NCBI GenBank assembly: GCA_028554645.1
Contig: JAQOOI010000080.1
Span: forward strand, 496,001 to 560,000
Direction: 5' to 3'
Length of the DNA stretch: 64,000 bases
Source: Omphalotus guepiniiformis
Lineage: Eukaryota; Basidiomycota; Agaricomycetes; Agaricales; Omphalotaceae
Made by a program: the position numbers and the translations under genes. This document shows positions 1 through 10,393 of the stretch, in pieces. The notes beneath the pieces are model-generated. The model did not search any database. It was not told the origin of the DNA and worked only from the letters and a program-made list of their open reading frames with translations. How positions within the stretch are numbered: position 1 is the stretch's first letter; every line of letters starts with the position of its first letter.

Positions 1-102
1 GCATTTTCAATCCTTGTCCCCAGATCAACTAAACTCTCATCCTCCTCCTTTGTGATGCTGAACAGAGCATCATAGGCATTGAAGCGTGCACCTGGTGTTC
101 TG

Positions 103-478
103 TGTTAGAATCTAAGACAATGCACTACCAGTGATACACTGATCAGACACAATGAATAGAGTTCAATTACAGTTCACTGAGATCACTAAAGCGTTGTAAT
201 AGTAGCTTAATGCACAAGAATTGCTTTCCAAGTGTCTTAGATTTCTCCAGACATGTAAGGGTTTACATATTGTTTGGTCCTGTTGTGTCAGGCCGCGCAT
301 GAGGCGTGAAAATGAGTGTCTACATTTTCGCGCGCGCTCTAAACACTCCAGAATGACCCTACATATGGTATAACTATCTACAATAGGTATTAAAGTCATT
401 AGTATAGTATTTGGACTTTCTAATGATATGTACAGTATTTGTATAGTATCTACAAGTGTTCTAGCACTTCATTCAACA
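103..478 (+). repeat. LTR-like repeat, family H, copy 1
   Basis: A 376-bp unit that starts TGTTAGAATC and ends ATTCAACA, so it has TG...CA termini with a short inverted repeat, as LTRs do. It matches the copies at 786-1175 (inverted), 2591-2959 and 4839-5230. Flanking 5-mers (TTCTG and GATCA) do not match, so this copy has lost its target duplication or was rearranged. The only open frames are short and in both strands, so no protein is claimed. Confidence 0.8.
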
Positions 479-785
479 GATCATCTTCAACCAGTCCTTG
501 TCAAATAGAGTAGTTCCAACTGGGCAGTGGCATTGGATTTGGTCTACCATGTGTCTACCATGTGTGTACAGCATGACATGACAAGTTCTTTGTTTTTAAA
601 GTCATGTCACAACATGTCTAAGACATATGAGCTCCTGACTGTCTGCATCAGGCCAGGAGGACTGCTTTGTGTGGGACATACAGCTGCTGGAGGGAAGCAG
701 TTCCCCCTTCAGTGCTCAATTTAATAAACAAGCTGGAGGTGAGCAGCTGTGGTTGCAGGTCCTGGGCTGTGAAGGCATTGGATAT
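479..785. other. 307-bp spacer between two inverted family-H LTRs
   Basis: This stretch separates an LTR on the plus strand from one on the minus strand. No primer-binding site, polypurine tract or long ORF is visible, so it does not look like a normal LTR-element interior. It is probably old host or element sequence trapped between two insertions. Confidence 0.4.
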
Positions 786-1175
786 TGTTGAATGAAGTGC
801 TAGAACACTTGTAGATACTATACAAATGCTGTACATATCACTAGAAAGTCCTTCAAGTACATATAATACCATACTAATGGCTTTGATACCTATTGTAGAT
901 AGTTATACCATGTATGTAGGGTCATTCTGGAGTGTTTAGAGCGCGCGCAAAAATGTGGACACTCATTTTCACACCTCATGCGCGGCCTGACACAACAGGA
1001 CCAAGCAATATGTAAATCCTTACATGTCTGGAGAAATCTAAGACACTTGGAAAGCAATTCTTGTGCATTAAGCTACTATTACAACGCTTTAGTGATCTCA
1101 GTGAACTGTAATTGAACTCTATTCATTGTGTCTGATCAGTGTATCACTGGTAGTGCATTGTCTTAGATTCTAACA
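786..1175 (-). repeat. LTR-like repeat, family H, copy 2 (inverted)
   Basis: A 390-bp reverse-complement copy of the family at 103-478. On the plus strand it begins TGTTGAATGA and ends GATTCTAACA. Flanks GATAT and CAATG do not form a target duplication. Together with copy 1 it makes an approximately 380-bp-arm inverted repeat that could fold into a large hairpin. Confidence 0.8.
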
Positions 1176-1572
1176 CAATGCTGAATGCCTGATGCTAGAT
1201 CTCTTTGTATCCATCACATGCCAGCCTGATTGGTGGACCATTCAATGGTGTACTAGCTACAACCATAGATAGGTCAGTTCAGTTACAAGACATCATCTTC
1301 CATGTGCACCTCACCAAAAATAACAGTGAAGCTGGTACTACCGATACATCTGATCATGCTTGACAATCAATCCACAATCATCATGGGAGGATGAAGCATC
1401 TTGACTGGCACTACTTGGCTGAGAGACCAAGTTGAATCCTACCTTTCAGACCCTATGTTGGACCCTACTAGTCTCTAATAACCCTAAGCTCTGCACCTAC
1501 ATTGGGGTTGAGACCAGCAATAAGCTCAAGAATCAGAGATCATTGGAAAAGAGAGACAACAAGCAGGAAAAC
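1176..1572. other. Unassigned intergenic sequence
   Basis: About 400 bp with no ORF of note, no RNA motif and no recognisable repeat. Nothing further can be supported. Confidence 0.5.
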
Positions 1573-1752
1573 TGTTGGATGAGCAATAGAAGACCTAGTG
1601 CCAACCCCACCATTGAGTGTTAACACCACTCAGCAAGATGGACTAACCTCCATACTCTACCAACGGCATAATAGCTCAGTTGGTTACAGCACCAGTTATG
1701 TGTGCTGGGTGTCGCTGGTTCAATCCCTTGTTTACATGGTTGAATCCCAACA
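1573..1752 (+). mobile_element. tRNA-bearing short LTR-like element, copy 1 (internally deleted)
   Basis: Begins TGTTGGATGAGC and ends AATCCCAACA, so the first and last six bases are an inverted repeat (TGTTGG/CCAACA). It is flanked by a perfect 5-bp direct duplication AAAAC (1568-1572 and 1753-1757). From 1665 to 1727 it holds the 5' part of a tRNA-like sequence, with a Pol III A box (TAGCTCAGTTGG) and B box (GGTTCAATCCC). Compared with the 261-bp copy at 12294 it lacks about 80 bp after the B box. The termini and 5-bp duplication are LTR-integrase hallmarks; SINEs normally have longer, variable duplications and a 3' tail. Confidence 0.85.
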
Positions 1753-2072
1753 AAAACAAGCAGGAGGAAGACAAGCAGAAGAATGAGCAGAGGAACAAGA
1801 ATGAGCAGAAGAATGAGTGAGAGAAGCTGGGAAAATTGAGTACATGAAGGCAAAAAAGAGCAATGGGATTTACTTTTATTATTTAATATGTGCAATATTT
1901 GCAAACAGGAATCTTTCAGGCTTTTTATTCTATGACCAGACTATGACACACAACTGACTCATATTAGACAACAAGGGAGAGTTTTTTGAGATGTGGTCAT
2001 AGACTCTAAACACAGCCTTTTACAACAACCACCTGCTTAATCAACTACTACTAGTACAGGTCTGGTATGGGC

Positions 2073-2295
2073 TAATGTTCCCCTAATAATTATATGAAGA
2101 GTTCTCATTACAAGACTAGAATCTTGATACACAGTCTGTACTGTAGGTAATAGAACATGCTTTATCACTCAAATCACAACACATTTTGATTGACAAGGCA
2201 GGCACTTTTCAACCCTGTATATCCCTCACTGCAAATATCTAAAATAATTAAACACCAGGCCTGCTTTAATGCAGGTGCCAGAAATTAGTGCATCA
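2073..2295 (-). repeat. Fragment of LTR family II
   Basis: Matches the terminal part of the LTR at 10369-11491, including the shared words CCCCTAATAATTATAT and GCATCAAC. It carries an internal deletion. The family II LTR at 48279-49656 is the full-length reference and lies in the opposite orientation. Confidence 0.65.
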
Positions 2296-2590
2296 ACATT
2301 GGGTGTACCATCTAGGATATCCATCTCCTGAACACCGCCAAGGATCATATGCAGCTTTTCCTCATGGATAAGTGCAATATTGGAGACAATTGATCCACCT
2401 TGGCACAAAGCACAAATTTGTCAAATTTCCCATAATTTGGCCAAGACTGCAACACTGTTAGGATTGACAGGCTTGAGATTCACATTAAGAATCTTGTAAG
2501 GATCAGTGTGTCTAACAAATTGCCAGAGTTAGCAGAACACCTACATCATCTGTACTCAGGACCTTCTGCTGCTGGTGAAGGTGTACTTTG

Positions 2591-2959
2591 TGTTAGAATC
2601 TAAGACAATGTACTACCATTGATACACTGATCAGACTTAATGAATAGAGTTCAATTACAGTTCACTGAGATCACTAAAGTGTTGTCATAGTAGCTTAATG
2701 CATAAATATTGCCTTCCAAGCGTCTTAGATTTCTCCAGACATGTAAGGATCTACATATTGCTTGGTCCTGTTGTGTCAGGCCGTGCATGAGGTGTGAAAA
2801 TGAGTGTCCACATTTTTGCACGTGCTCTAAACACTCCAGAATGACCCTTCATACATGGTATAACTATCTACGACAGGTATTAAAGTCATTACTATGGTAT
2901 TATATGTACCTGAGGGACTTTCTAATGATATGTACAGTGTTCTAGCACCTCATTCAACA
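2591..2959 (+). repeat. Solo LTR, family H, copy 3, with target duplication
   Basis: A 369-bp TGTTAGAATC...CATTCAACA unit flanked by a perfect 5-bp duplication CTTTG (2586-2590 and 2960-2964). No internal region follows, so it is a solo LTR left by LTR-LTR recombination, or a very short non-autonomous element. It is about 23 bp shorter than copy 4 because of a deletion near its 3' end. Confidence 0.88.
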
Positions 2960-3764
2960 CTTTGTTCTGCCTGCTTCTGAGGCTCCTGTGTAAAAGGTCT
3001 GTGGTGCCCAAGAGCTGAGTCTACCCTATCAGAAAAGAAATGTCTATCAGCAAATGCCAGGTATCTTGGTCCTTTTAACTAACTCTTGCAAGCTCTACAA
3101 TATGTGGCCTTGAAATCAGGAGGTGTATTAGGTTCCTTGCTTCTAATGAAGCCTAGACAGTGAGAAGATTGCTGTCAACAGACATATTATTAGCCATCCA
3201 GGCCTTTTCAAAGTGCTATACAGTCTTGTACAGACACTTGCCAACAATTAAGATACATCAGCTCTGGCCTAGTACAACCTCTGACCTCTTCTCTCCCCCC
3301 CACATCCTTGGACCAATCATAAAGTTGCAAGATCAATACACTGCAGTGCATTAAGCACAAAGTGTGCTGCATGTTGCAAGCAATCATGACACTGAAGACA
3401 AACTGGCAAGGTACAACAAGCTGATTGAGGAAAAGTCTTGGTGGCTAGTATGTGTGTATAACAAAAGTAAGACAAGTCACACTCTTATGAGTTTTAACTC
3501 TAATCTGAGATAAAATTGTATTTAGCCAAGCTCGAAGCACATCCTATGGCTGAGAAAATAAGACATTTTCTTGCTAGGAATGAGGCTATCTTTCAGATTG
3601 CTGATAGTCATCAATAGATATAACACCTGGTCCAAGGAGCTTGGCCCACAAGAGAAGATTCAACTCCACACAGCTTCAGGAGGTGATGTCAAATCAAAAC
3701 TCAAGACTGATGAAGATGAAGTATAGGAACACATTCTTGCTGCAGCTACACAATCAGAGTCTGA
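2960..3764. other. Decayed coding-like sequence, no intact gene
   Basis: About 800 bp without a supported gene. Short open stretches look codon-like: an approximately 30-codon plus-strand run around 3520-3615 and an arginine/histidine-containing minus-strand run around 2965-3090. Both are closed by stops. I read this as relic host or element coding DNA split by the solo LTR at 2591-2959, but cannot name it. Confidence 0.35.
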
Positions 3765-3905
3765 GCAGGGACCCAGAGTGTGCTACAGGATCCCATTAGC
3801 ACTGCATTCTCTGCCTGGATGAGATTGTTGTCCGATTTAGCAAGGTGAAAAATATATTTCTGAAGGTATGCCCAGATTTTGCATTCTCATACCAGGTACT
3901 AGGAC
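3765..3905 (-). pseudogene. Decayed duplicate of the 123-aa ORF at 3963-4334
   Basis: Nucleotides here follow the downstream ORF in the same orientation; for example, ATGAGATTGTTGTCCGATTT matches GAGGCTGTTGTCCGTTTT at about 4180. Substitutions and indels have destroyed the reading frame. It is a local duplicate, diverged mostly by transitions. Confidence 0.5.
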
Positions 3906-3962
3906 CTCTAATAGAATGCAAGGACAATTAGTAGCAGCACGGAATACTAGACTAGGAAATGC

Positions 3963-4334
3963 TCACATTTTGGCGGCGTCTTCAATGGTCAAACTTCCGC
4001 TGTCCACCTTGTTTGCTAGCTGCTCCAGCTGAGCAGCCAATTTCGCCGGGTAATAATGGTGCCGCCTCCCCTGGTTAGATTTTATCACATCTAAGGTGAT
4101 GTGAAACCGCCTATCTGCCCCGGGCACGTTGAACGTGCTGTGGCAGGAACCCGTGACCACTGCGCTGTCGGCCTGCATGAGGCTGTTGTCCGTTTTAGCC
4201 AAATGAAAAATAAATTTTTGCAAATACGCCCGAATTTTCGGGCTTTTGGCGTAAACCTTTCCATCCGGCCAGGTTACGGTGGAGAGAGCTCTGATTGACT
4301 TAGAAATAGTGGAAGTAGTTTGTTGAGCGAGCAT
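3963..4334 (-). CDS. Hypothetical protein, 123 aa
   Basis: An uninterrupted ORF with CpG-rich, coding-like composition in contrast to the AT-rich, decayed sequence around it. The protein opens MLAQQTTSTISKSI, has a central segment with TWPDGKVY and a basic/aromatic patch GRRHHYYPAKL, and ends in a leucine-rich helix-like tail (LAAQLEQLANKV). No signal peptide, membrane segment or known catalytic motif is visible. The ATG at 4334 is the first in frame. A degraded copy of the same sequence sits just downstream, which suggests it belongs to a duplicated, possibly element-borne, sequence. I do not recognise the family. It could also be one exon of a larger gene. Confidence 0.5.
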   Translation of the reverse strand: MLAQQTTSTISKSIRALSTVTWPDGKVYAKSPKIRAYLQKFIFHLAKTDNSLMQADSAVVTGSCHSTFNVPGADRRFHITLDVIKSNQGRRHHYYPAKLAAQLEQLANKVDSGSLTIEDAAKM

Positions 4335-4427
4335 TGTAGAGTGGTTGATAGTGAACTTTTCTCTCGGTCTTAAGTATTCTTACATTGATCCCCAGTAACA
4401 GATTACTCTCATTGGTCCAGGTATTAG

Positions 4428-4632
4428 AGTTCATACTTAAAGTTCATACTTAAAGTTCAGGCAGTTCAAGATTGAATGGATACTTACTTGCTGTTACTTG
4501 CAAACTAGGTGCTGTACTGATCTATACTTACAAGCTAGGTGCTGTGTAACAACTCTATACTTACAAGCTGGTGAGAGTACTGGGTGCTGTGTAACAACTC
4601 TATACCTACAAGCTAGGTGCTGTGTAATAACT
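4428..4632. repeat. Short tandem repeats (about 33-45-bp units)
   Basis: Four imperfect units built on CTTACAAGCTAGGTGCTGTG run from 4496 to about 4632, with unit lengths of roughly 31, 33 and 45 bp. Just upstream, GTTCATACTTAAA is repeated twice (4428-4458). This is a minisatellite; the small ORF across it only reflects the repeat. Confidence 0.8.
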
Positions 4633-4838
4633 AACAATCCTACTAACAAATGGCTCTCAACACTTGACGGAAATTCACATCAGGTTTAAATTTGGCAGCT
4701 AGCGGTACTTCTAATGCATGCTCTAATAATGCAAAGCTGCCCACCCGCCCATGCATTAATTGAACATTGATTGCCTCACCCCTAAGAAGACCCATTTGAT
4801 TTCTGTTGTGGTCCTATTGTTGTACACAGTGTGATTAC

Positions 4839-5230
4839 TGTTAGAATCTAAGACAATGCACTACCAGTGATACACTGATCAGACACAATGAATAGAGTTC
4901 AACTACAGTTCACTGAGATCACTAAAGTGTTGTAATAGTAGCTTAATGCACAAGAATTGCTTTCCAAGTGTCTTAGATTTCTCCAGACATGTAAGGATTT
5001 ACATATTGTTTGGTCCTGTTGTGTCAGGCCGCGCATGAGGCGTGAAAATACTCACTCCCACACTTTCGCGCGTGCTCTAAACACTCCAGAATGACCCTAC
5101 ATACATGGTATAACTATCTACAATAGGTATTAAAGTCATTAGTATAGTATTATATATACTTAAAGGACTTTCTAATGATATGTACAGTATTTGGATAGTA
5201 TCTACAAGTGTTCTAGCACCTCATTCAACA
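4839..5230 (+). repeat. Solo LTR, family H, copy 4, with target duplication
   Basis: A full-length 392-bp TGTTAGAATC...CATTCAACA unit flanked by perfect 5-bp duplications ATTAC (4834-4838 and 5231-5235). It is the best reference copy of the family. No interior follows, so it is solo. Confidence 0.9.
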
Positions 5231-5813
5231 ATTACTGCCCATATTCTTGCAAGATTCATGTAGATGAGGTGTGTCCTGTGTCCATAAGTGGGCTTCCAAA
5301 TTTCCTCAATCCATCCCAGACTTTTGTTCCTTTTTTTCTTACTTCTATATCAGTCAATTGTTCTTCTTTTGCCCCATGGTTGGGGAGCAAAACTGTCCAC
5401 CTAAAGGCTGAATTCAATATATATTAGGTACTGTTTCAGGTCAATGTCAGCAAGAGAGGATTTTATAAAAGCATTCACCTATTTACTGAATCTGAAAAAG
5501 AGTTTTTTCTTGCAATACAGCTTCTTCAAATGCTAGAATTACACAATCACAACTTTCCAGCAGGAAAGACATCAAGCCTACAATAGTTGAATTGGGAATA
5601 TCATAATATTGCTTTGTTGTGAGAATTGGCAAAAAATATGTGTGCATCCATCTCAATGTGTTTGTGCACACCTTTCCTTGAAGCATAAGTCTCCTTATAC
5701 TGAGCTTATGTCAACTTCTTCAATGTTCTGTTCCACAAATGTCATGTTCTGCATCCTCCTCATAAATGCTGGCCCCTATCAGAGCTTGATGCTCAGGTTC
5801 CATATATATTTTG
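5231..5813. other. Unassigned sequence
   Basis: Nearly 600 bp with only short ORFs on both strands and no recognisable motif. No gene or RNA is supported. Confidence 0.45.
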
Positions 5814-5930
5814 TTACAGGACACTTGGAAAGCCAATTCTTGTGCAATAAGCTACTACTACAATGCTTTAGTGATCTCAGTGAACTGTAATTGAACTCTA
5901 TTCGTTGTATCTGATCAGTGTATCACTAGA
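5814..5930 (-). repeat. Truncated family-H LTR fragment
   Basis: Reverse-complement match to about 115 bp near the 5' end of the family-H LTR (GACACTTGGAAAGC...CTGATCAGTGTATCACT). Both LTR termini are missing. Confidence 0.8.
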
Positions 5931-5956
5931 TACACACCACATTAGAGCAATCAATG

Positions 5957-6235
5957 TTTCGATGATTTGCCCTTTCTACATTAGAAACAGCCTGCAGTGA
6001 TACACCCTGTCTACCACAACTCCTTCTAAAATGAGCAGAGTTGAAGTGAGTTGATGGGTTTTCCAGTGATTTACCCTTCACTCCCCCCTAGAAACAGAAC
6101 TTTTTGAGCCCTCAATGACCCTGAAGCATCTCTGATACACCTGCAATGAGCAGCATTGAAGCAATGGATATTCTGATGATATACCTATGAATCTACATTT
6201 AAAAACAAAACTTCTTGAGCCCTCAATGACCAAGC
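5957..6235. repeat. Three diverged tandem copies of about 105 bp
   Basis: Related blocks begin near 5957, 6057 and 6168. Each has a GAT-rich start, then a TAGAAACAG or AAAAACAAA core. The last two share TTGAGCCCTCAATGACC exactly, at about 6096 and 6214. An ORF of 147 codons on the minus strand runs across the repeat and beyond but shows no protein-like motif, so I do not call it a gene. Confidence 0.55.
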
Positions 6236-6770
6236 AGGAGAATGGATAACAGTGCCAAGGACTCCTGAAGCCAGAGTACTTGGAACATACTGGTTTGTGT
6301 TTTGTTATTGTTAGCAAAGACTTCCACTCAATTGGTATGTGATCTATATATTTTGAAACATACAGAATAGAGACTTTGGTAAATGTGCCAGACTCTTCAA
6401 GCCAACAAGTGGAGTCAAGTCTCCCTCTACCACTGCTGCTCATGTCTGTGGTATTTGTTGTAATATGTGAACAACTAATATTCAATGTTTTTGAGTTGTT
6501 GCTCAAATATTTACTGCTCAATACAGATCAATGAGCAGCAATCAGAACATAAATTTTGAGTATAGTATTGATAACATTAACAACCAAAAGAATGCTCAGA
6601 CAAAGCTAATTGAGCTAGGGCTGGACTGTGGCATTTGCAGGTAATAATGAGCAAAGAAGGATTTTATTTCAGTGGTGGGATATCTTCTATATAATAAATA
6701 CCTCTCCATCAACTTACAGCACATCTAGCCCATGTGGTTAGTATCCTCAAAGCCAGCAGGAACAAGAGGT
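6236..6770. other. Unassigned sequence
   Basis: No supported gene, RNA or repeat in this stretch. Confidence 0.4.
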
Positions 6771-7005
6771 GAACAGATTGCCTGTCAAGGACTCTACAGC
6801 CAAGATATGGGAGCAAAGGGTTCTATAAAACATGTTAATAGACATAGGAACTTGTCTAGATTGGGTGCAGTCTGGCATTGGCAAAGATTCTGCACACAGA
6901 AAACTGACTAAAGTCAAGCACTGTAGGGAAGACTAATTGAACTGAAGGATCACCATCTAGACCTGTCAACGAGTACTGCATTTACACACCATACAACTTG
7001 CAGGA
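6771..7005 (-). repeat. Diverged LTR fragment related to the LTR at 38615-40104
   Basis: Contains the conserved LTR block CTGGCATTGGCAAAGATTCT (6872-6891), followed by GAAAACTGACTAAAGTC and ATCACCATCTAGACC. These are the reverse complement, with transitions, of 39905-40017. Its boundaries are estimates. Confidence 0.6.
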
Positions 7006-7649
7006 ATTTTTTGGAGACTATCAAAGGGAAATGGCTAAACAGAACACACCACTTAAAGCACCAAGGAGTAGGGTTTTCCTTGCTCAATGAAGGGAGTTAA
7101 TAAACCACTAGATGATGCTGAAATGATATATTACATCCTCTCTGCTCCATCTATACTGTATGTATCATGCTCTTTTATGCAGGTATTTTGTAATATATCA
7201 AAACCCTACCAAACCTACTGAGTACTATTGACGGTCTAGTGTGGGACTGATGTGAGCTGCACTCATTTTGCTGCCTCCTGCTCACCATGGGAATATGTAT
7301 GCTGCACATCGTCACTGATGCACGCTGAACATTTGGATATGCAACATTGTTGGCAATGCTGAGGAGGATGCTAATGTAGTAGTACCCGTATTGGATTTTA
7401 CTAGTGTGGTATTTTAGTGTGGTTCTTTCGACTTCTTTGGTGGTTCTTTGGTCTCGATCATTTGGACAGGTGTTGTTCTTCATTGTGAATCACTTTCTGT
7501 TGCAACCATTGCAAGAAAACTTTGTTTTTATGTTATGTTCCCTACTGACAAGTCCCTCGTCTCTGCTCTGTTCAAGCTTCGATCACGTGTAATTTTTTTT
7601 GTCTCCCCTTCCCATCACAATCATGTCCTGATCCAGTATCTTGATCGCT
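7006..7649. other. Unassigned, possible relic coding sequence
   Basis: Overlapping short ORFs (plus 7404-7651, minus 7175-7483) lie here, but none shows a recognisable domain and all lack coding-like neighbours. No call is made. Confidence 0.3.
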
Positions 7650-9398
7650 GACATCACTTCTCTTATCTCCAGCCTATCCTCCCATTATCTCATGTCTCCC
7701 TAATGTGCTAGAATTTGACTGAGAGGAAGTCTCAAGAAACAACCTCTAACTCAATTCTAGGGGGTGTCAAAGATTCTGCACAGTTAAGCTCAACAATTGA
7801 ACTCAAAACTGAGGGCAACTAGTTTAGGGGTTCAGGGGGATGGTTCAGGGCACTAAGCAGAGTGGGCAGCTTAATCCAATGGTCCAGACAGTGACAGTAT
7901 CAATCAGAACAGCAGCAGCAACAGTTTCAGCAGGCAGAACAGCACAGACGGAACAGGGACAGCAACAGTTTCAGTATCTCTCTCAAGGTTTTCCACAAGG
8001 GACTTTACAGAAGTTTGCCCAACTGGTATATTTCTCTATAACTGAACTCCTAAGAGCCAGGCAATTTCTGTCTAGAAGAAGTTCTGCTTTGGTAGTGAGC
8101 CTAGGCAGTCCTAACTTAAGGAAAAATATCTACAAGTAGATAGTTCTTATATACAGGTCAGAAAATAAATATAGTAAATCTCAAAAATGTAAGGGAATCT
8201 GAGCAGAGTAGCTAGAATAGATAACAGAAAAACTAATTGAGCAGGGATTGGTGTCGTGTCTTTTTAGGTATTTTTGTAGGTATTTTTCAGTTAGATACTG
8301 TCATGTATAGGTATCTTGGGTATAAAAATTGTTATAAAAATCGCTTTGTCCATATAGTGGCTTGGCAATCAAGTCCAGGGTATCTAACCAGGGTGTACAG
8401 CACGCAATATCAGTTCAGAATGGTGCCATATGACAACATCTTTGTGATTTTGAAATTTGCAACTCTTTTAAACCCCCTAACTGGGCTGCTGGTGGGGTCC
8501 CTAGCATACCCAGTGGCTATTTCTCCGTCTCAGAGGTCATCTAGACCCTACTCCATTGCTACTATCATCTACAAGCTGTACAGTAGCACATGTGTCTATC
8601 TGGCCAGATCTTGCATCTGATTTGTCTCCAGGAGGTACTTCTCCTTTTAGCTGGTTCTAGCACCAAGCTATGGGCAGTATTATGTCCCAATAACCGTTTA
8701 TTCTTCCCTGCTTGGGTGTCTGGGCTTAGGGTATCACTCAGTTAGATGTTACATTTCAGAGGAATACTCCAGAAATAACATCTAGCTCCATGGTAGGATA
8801 GCTTGAGTATCTAACTCCATTCTTCAGAAATGACTTAGAGGATTTTTCCTCTTCAGCCAACAGACAAAGGTGGTTCACCAGTTGTAACACTAAGCATAGT
8901 ACCAAATGTACAACATCTTTCTCTGGTCAGAACAATACAAGATTGTCTACACACACTCAGCATTCAGTCTTTACAGCCAACCTGAGTTAGCAAGACCAGC
9001 TGGAGTTAGATAGTCCAGTGGACTTAGATGTTTCTCAGATTGAATTGTAACTTCCATCATTCCCTTGGATTACAATCAAACAACACTCATGAGAGTTTCT
9101 GGTCCTTAGAGGGTGGGTCTGACCAGCTCAACTTAGCATGGAACATTGGTACTCCAATACAAAGTGAGAGGCAAAACTAGTATCTCTCTCCATGATCCCA
9201 TTGGTCACAGTTGCTAAGTACCATATTATGTACTGTAGCTAGCTCTACACTCAGGCTTGAGTATCTAAGTGTGTTCTCATGTTTTAACTAGCAGTCTGGG
9301 TAAACCCTAGTCCTCATTGTCCAGTTTCCAATGTTTGAACAACCAAAATTTTACTCAATCTGCATGATTTCAAGCCTAGACCGCTTTTAGTTGTGACA
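7650..9398 (-). repeat. LTR family B, minus orientation (left end uncertain)
   Basis: Right end TTGTGACA at 9398 is followed directly by a polypurine tract (read on the minus strand). The block TGTCAAAGATTCTGCACAG at 7765-7783 is the conserved LTR motif. Many segments parallel LTR A (14562-16380), for example GGGTGGGTCTGACC, CAAGACCAGCTGGA and TGTCTTAACTAGCAG-like words, but identity is much lower. By analogy with LTR A the left end should lie roughly 100 bp below the conserved block; no exact boundary is visible. Confidence 0.7.
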
Positions 9399-9412
9399 TC
9401 TCCCCCAAAGTA
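9399..9412 (-). other. Polypurine tract next to LTR B
   Basis: Plus-strand TCTCCCCCAAAGTAAA reads on the minus strand as TTTACTTTGGGGGAGA, immediately before the LTR start TGTCACAAC. The same tract in the same place flanks LTR A at 16381. It primes plus-strand DNA synthesis in LTR elements, so it marks this as the 3' end of a minus-strand element. Confidence 0.75.
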
Positions 9413-9698
9413 AAATAAGATCGACCTTGATTGTCCATGGCGGCCAATATTGAGTTAGATACTACTTTTTCAGGTAGATAGTCACAAAGTCAAGTCATTA
9501 TGCTCTACTATCACATTGACACCTTGTCACAGTGAACTGTGGCTAGGCAGACTTCTCAATTGAAGCACCAATCAGTACATTTTTCATCCAGCATGCCTCG
9601 GCAATGCCCAATTTGGAGAAACCCAATGTCTGCATCTGTTGAAGTTCAGCCATATATGGAAGACCCCTCATGCTCTTCACATCTCACTGAGTCTCCCT

Positions 9699-9871
9699 AT
9701 GGATGATTTTTCTAGGGAACTTGCTAACTCCATCACTCTAGAAAGTGATGCCTCCATTGAGTTTGTGAGTCAGTTCATTCTTCTTTCTCTCTGGGGTGTT
9801 TTTCAGGCTCAACACCAGTTGTCAGAGGGGCAGACTTCCTTCCTACAATGTAAACTGTTCATAAAAATATC
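9699..9871 (+). pseudogene. 5' fragment of accessory gene 'beta'
   Basis: Starts MDDFSRELANSITL, nearly the same as MDEFSRQLASSITL at 16685, and lies at the same distance (about 300 bp) inside the polypurine tract on the strand opposite to pol. A likely first intron begins at GTGAGTCAG (about 9765) and ends TTTTTCAG. Downstream the sequence changes to an unrelated ORF, so only the 5' end of the gene survives. Confidence 0.55.
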
Positions 9872-10393
9872 TTGAACAAGGAAACTTCGAACACCATGGA
9901 AGCGCCTCACGTCCTCTCACGTCCCATGATTGACCTTCACATGGCCACTCAGTCAACTCCTCGCACCACACACATCAGGCATGGCACCACCACTCCAGAC
10001 CTTGAGATTCAATGTAAAGTTGCAATCACAGACCTCAACCCCATCTTTGTCGAGGTACCAATCAATGGTTTCCTCAATACATATCTACCATACCAAATCA
10101 AAGACAAAGGATACCACACTTGTGTGAAAGCACTTCAAATGAAGAACCACCTCACCAAGGATGACTGTTGGAGGGATTATCCCAGTGCAATTCCAAAGAT
10201 AGCACTAGATGAGAACAATTTCTATGCCAATAAAATATCAAAATTAGTCAACTGGATTTGCAAAGCCTACTCCACAGGCAGCTGGGAAGTGCCATTCACA
10301 TTCTGTGGACATTGTCCCAAGCATACCACCATGTCTGAGATTGAGGACACCTCGTTCAAAGTCGATGCTGATGAGAATGAAACGGGGAAATGA
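9872..10393 (+). CDS. Hypothetical protein, 173 aa, ends inside an LTR
   Basis: A complete ORF with no stops and believable composition: histidine and threonine rich at the N terminus (TTHIRHGTTTPDLE), then a mixed segment with the cysteine cluster FCGHCPKHTTM near residues 146-156. The last 8 codons lie inside the family II LTR that begins at 10369, so the natural C terminus has been replaced. A start at 9896 (MEAPHVLSRP) is equally possible. I do not recognise the family. It could be an exon of a disrupted host or element gene. Confidence 0.4.
   Translation: MNKETSNTMEAPHVLSRPMIDLHMATQSTPRTTHIRHGTTTPDLEIQCKVAITDLNPIFVEVPINGFLNTYLPYQIKDKGYHTCVKALQMKNHLTKDDCWRDYPSAIPKIALDENNFYANKISKLVNWICKAYSTGSWEVPFTFCGHCPKHTTMSEIEDTSFKVDADENETGK

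Noticed and set aside
103..1175. A TIR DNA transposon with about 380-bp inverted repeats
   Set aside because: The same unit occurs alone elsewhere with LTR-type ends and 5-bp duplications, so the inverted pair is two LTR insertions.
2226..2408. Conserved-protein exon on the minus strand (VQEMDILDGTPNV)
   Set aside because: The phrase looks protein-like, but the frame is short, half of it lies in an LTR fragment, and I could not tie it to a family.
6078..6521. 147-codon minus-strand ORF
   Set aside because: It spans the diverged tandem repeats and a pyrimidine-rich tract, with no domain-like pattern.
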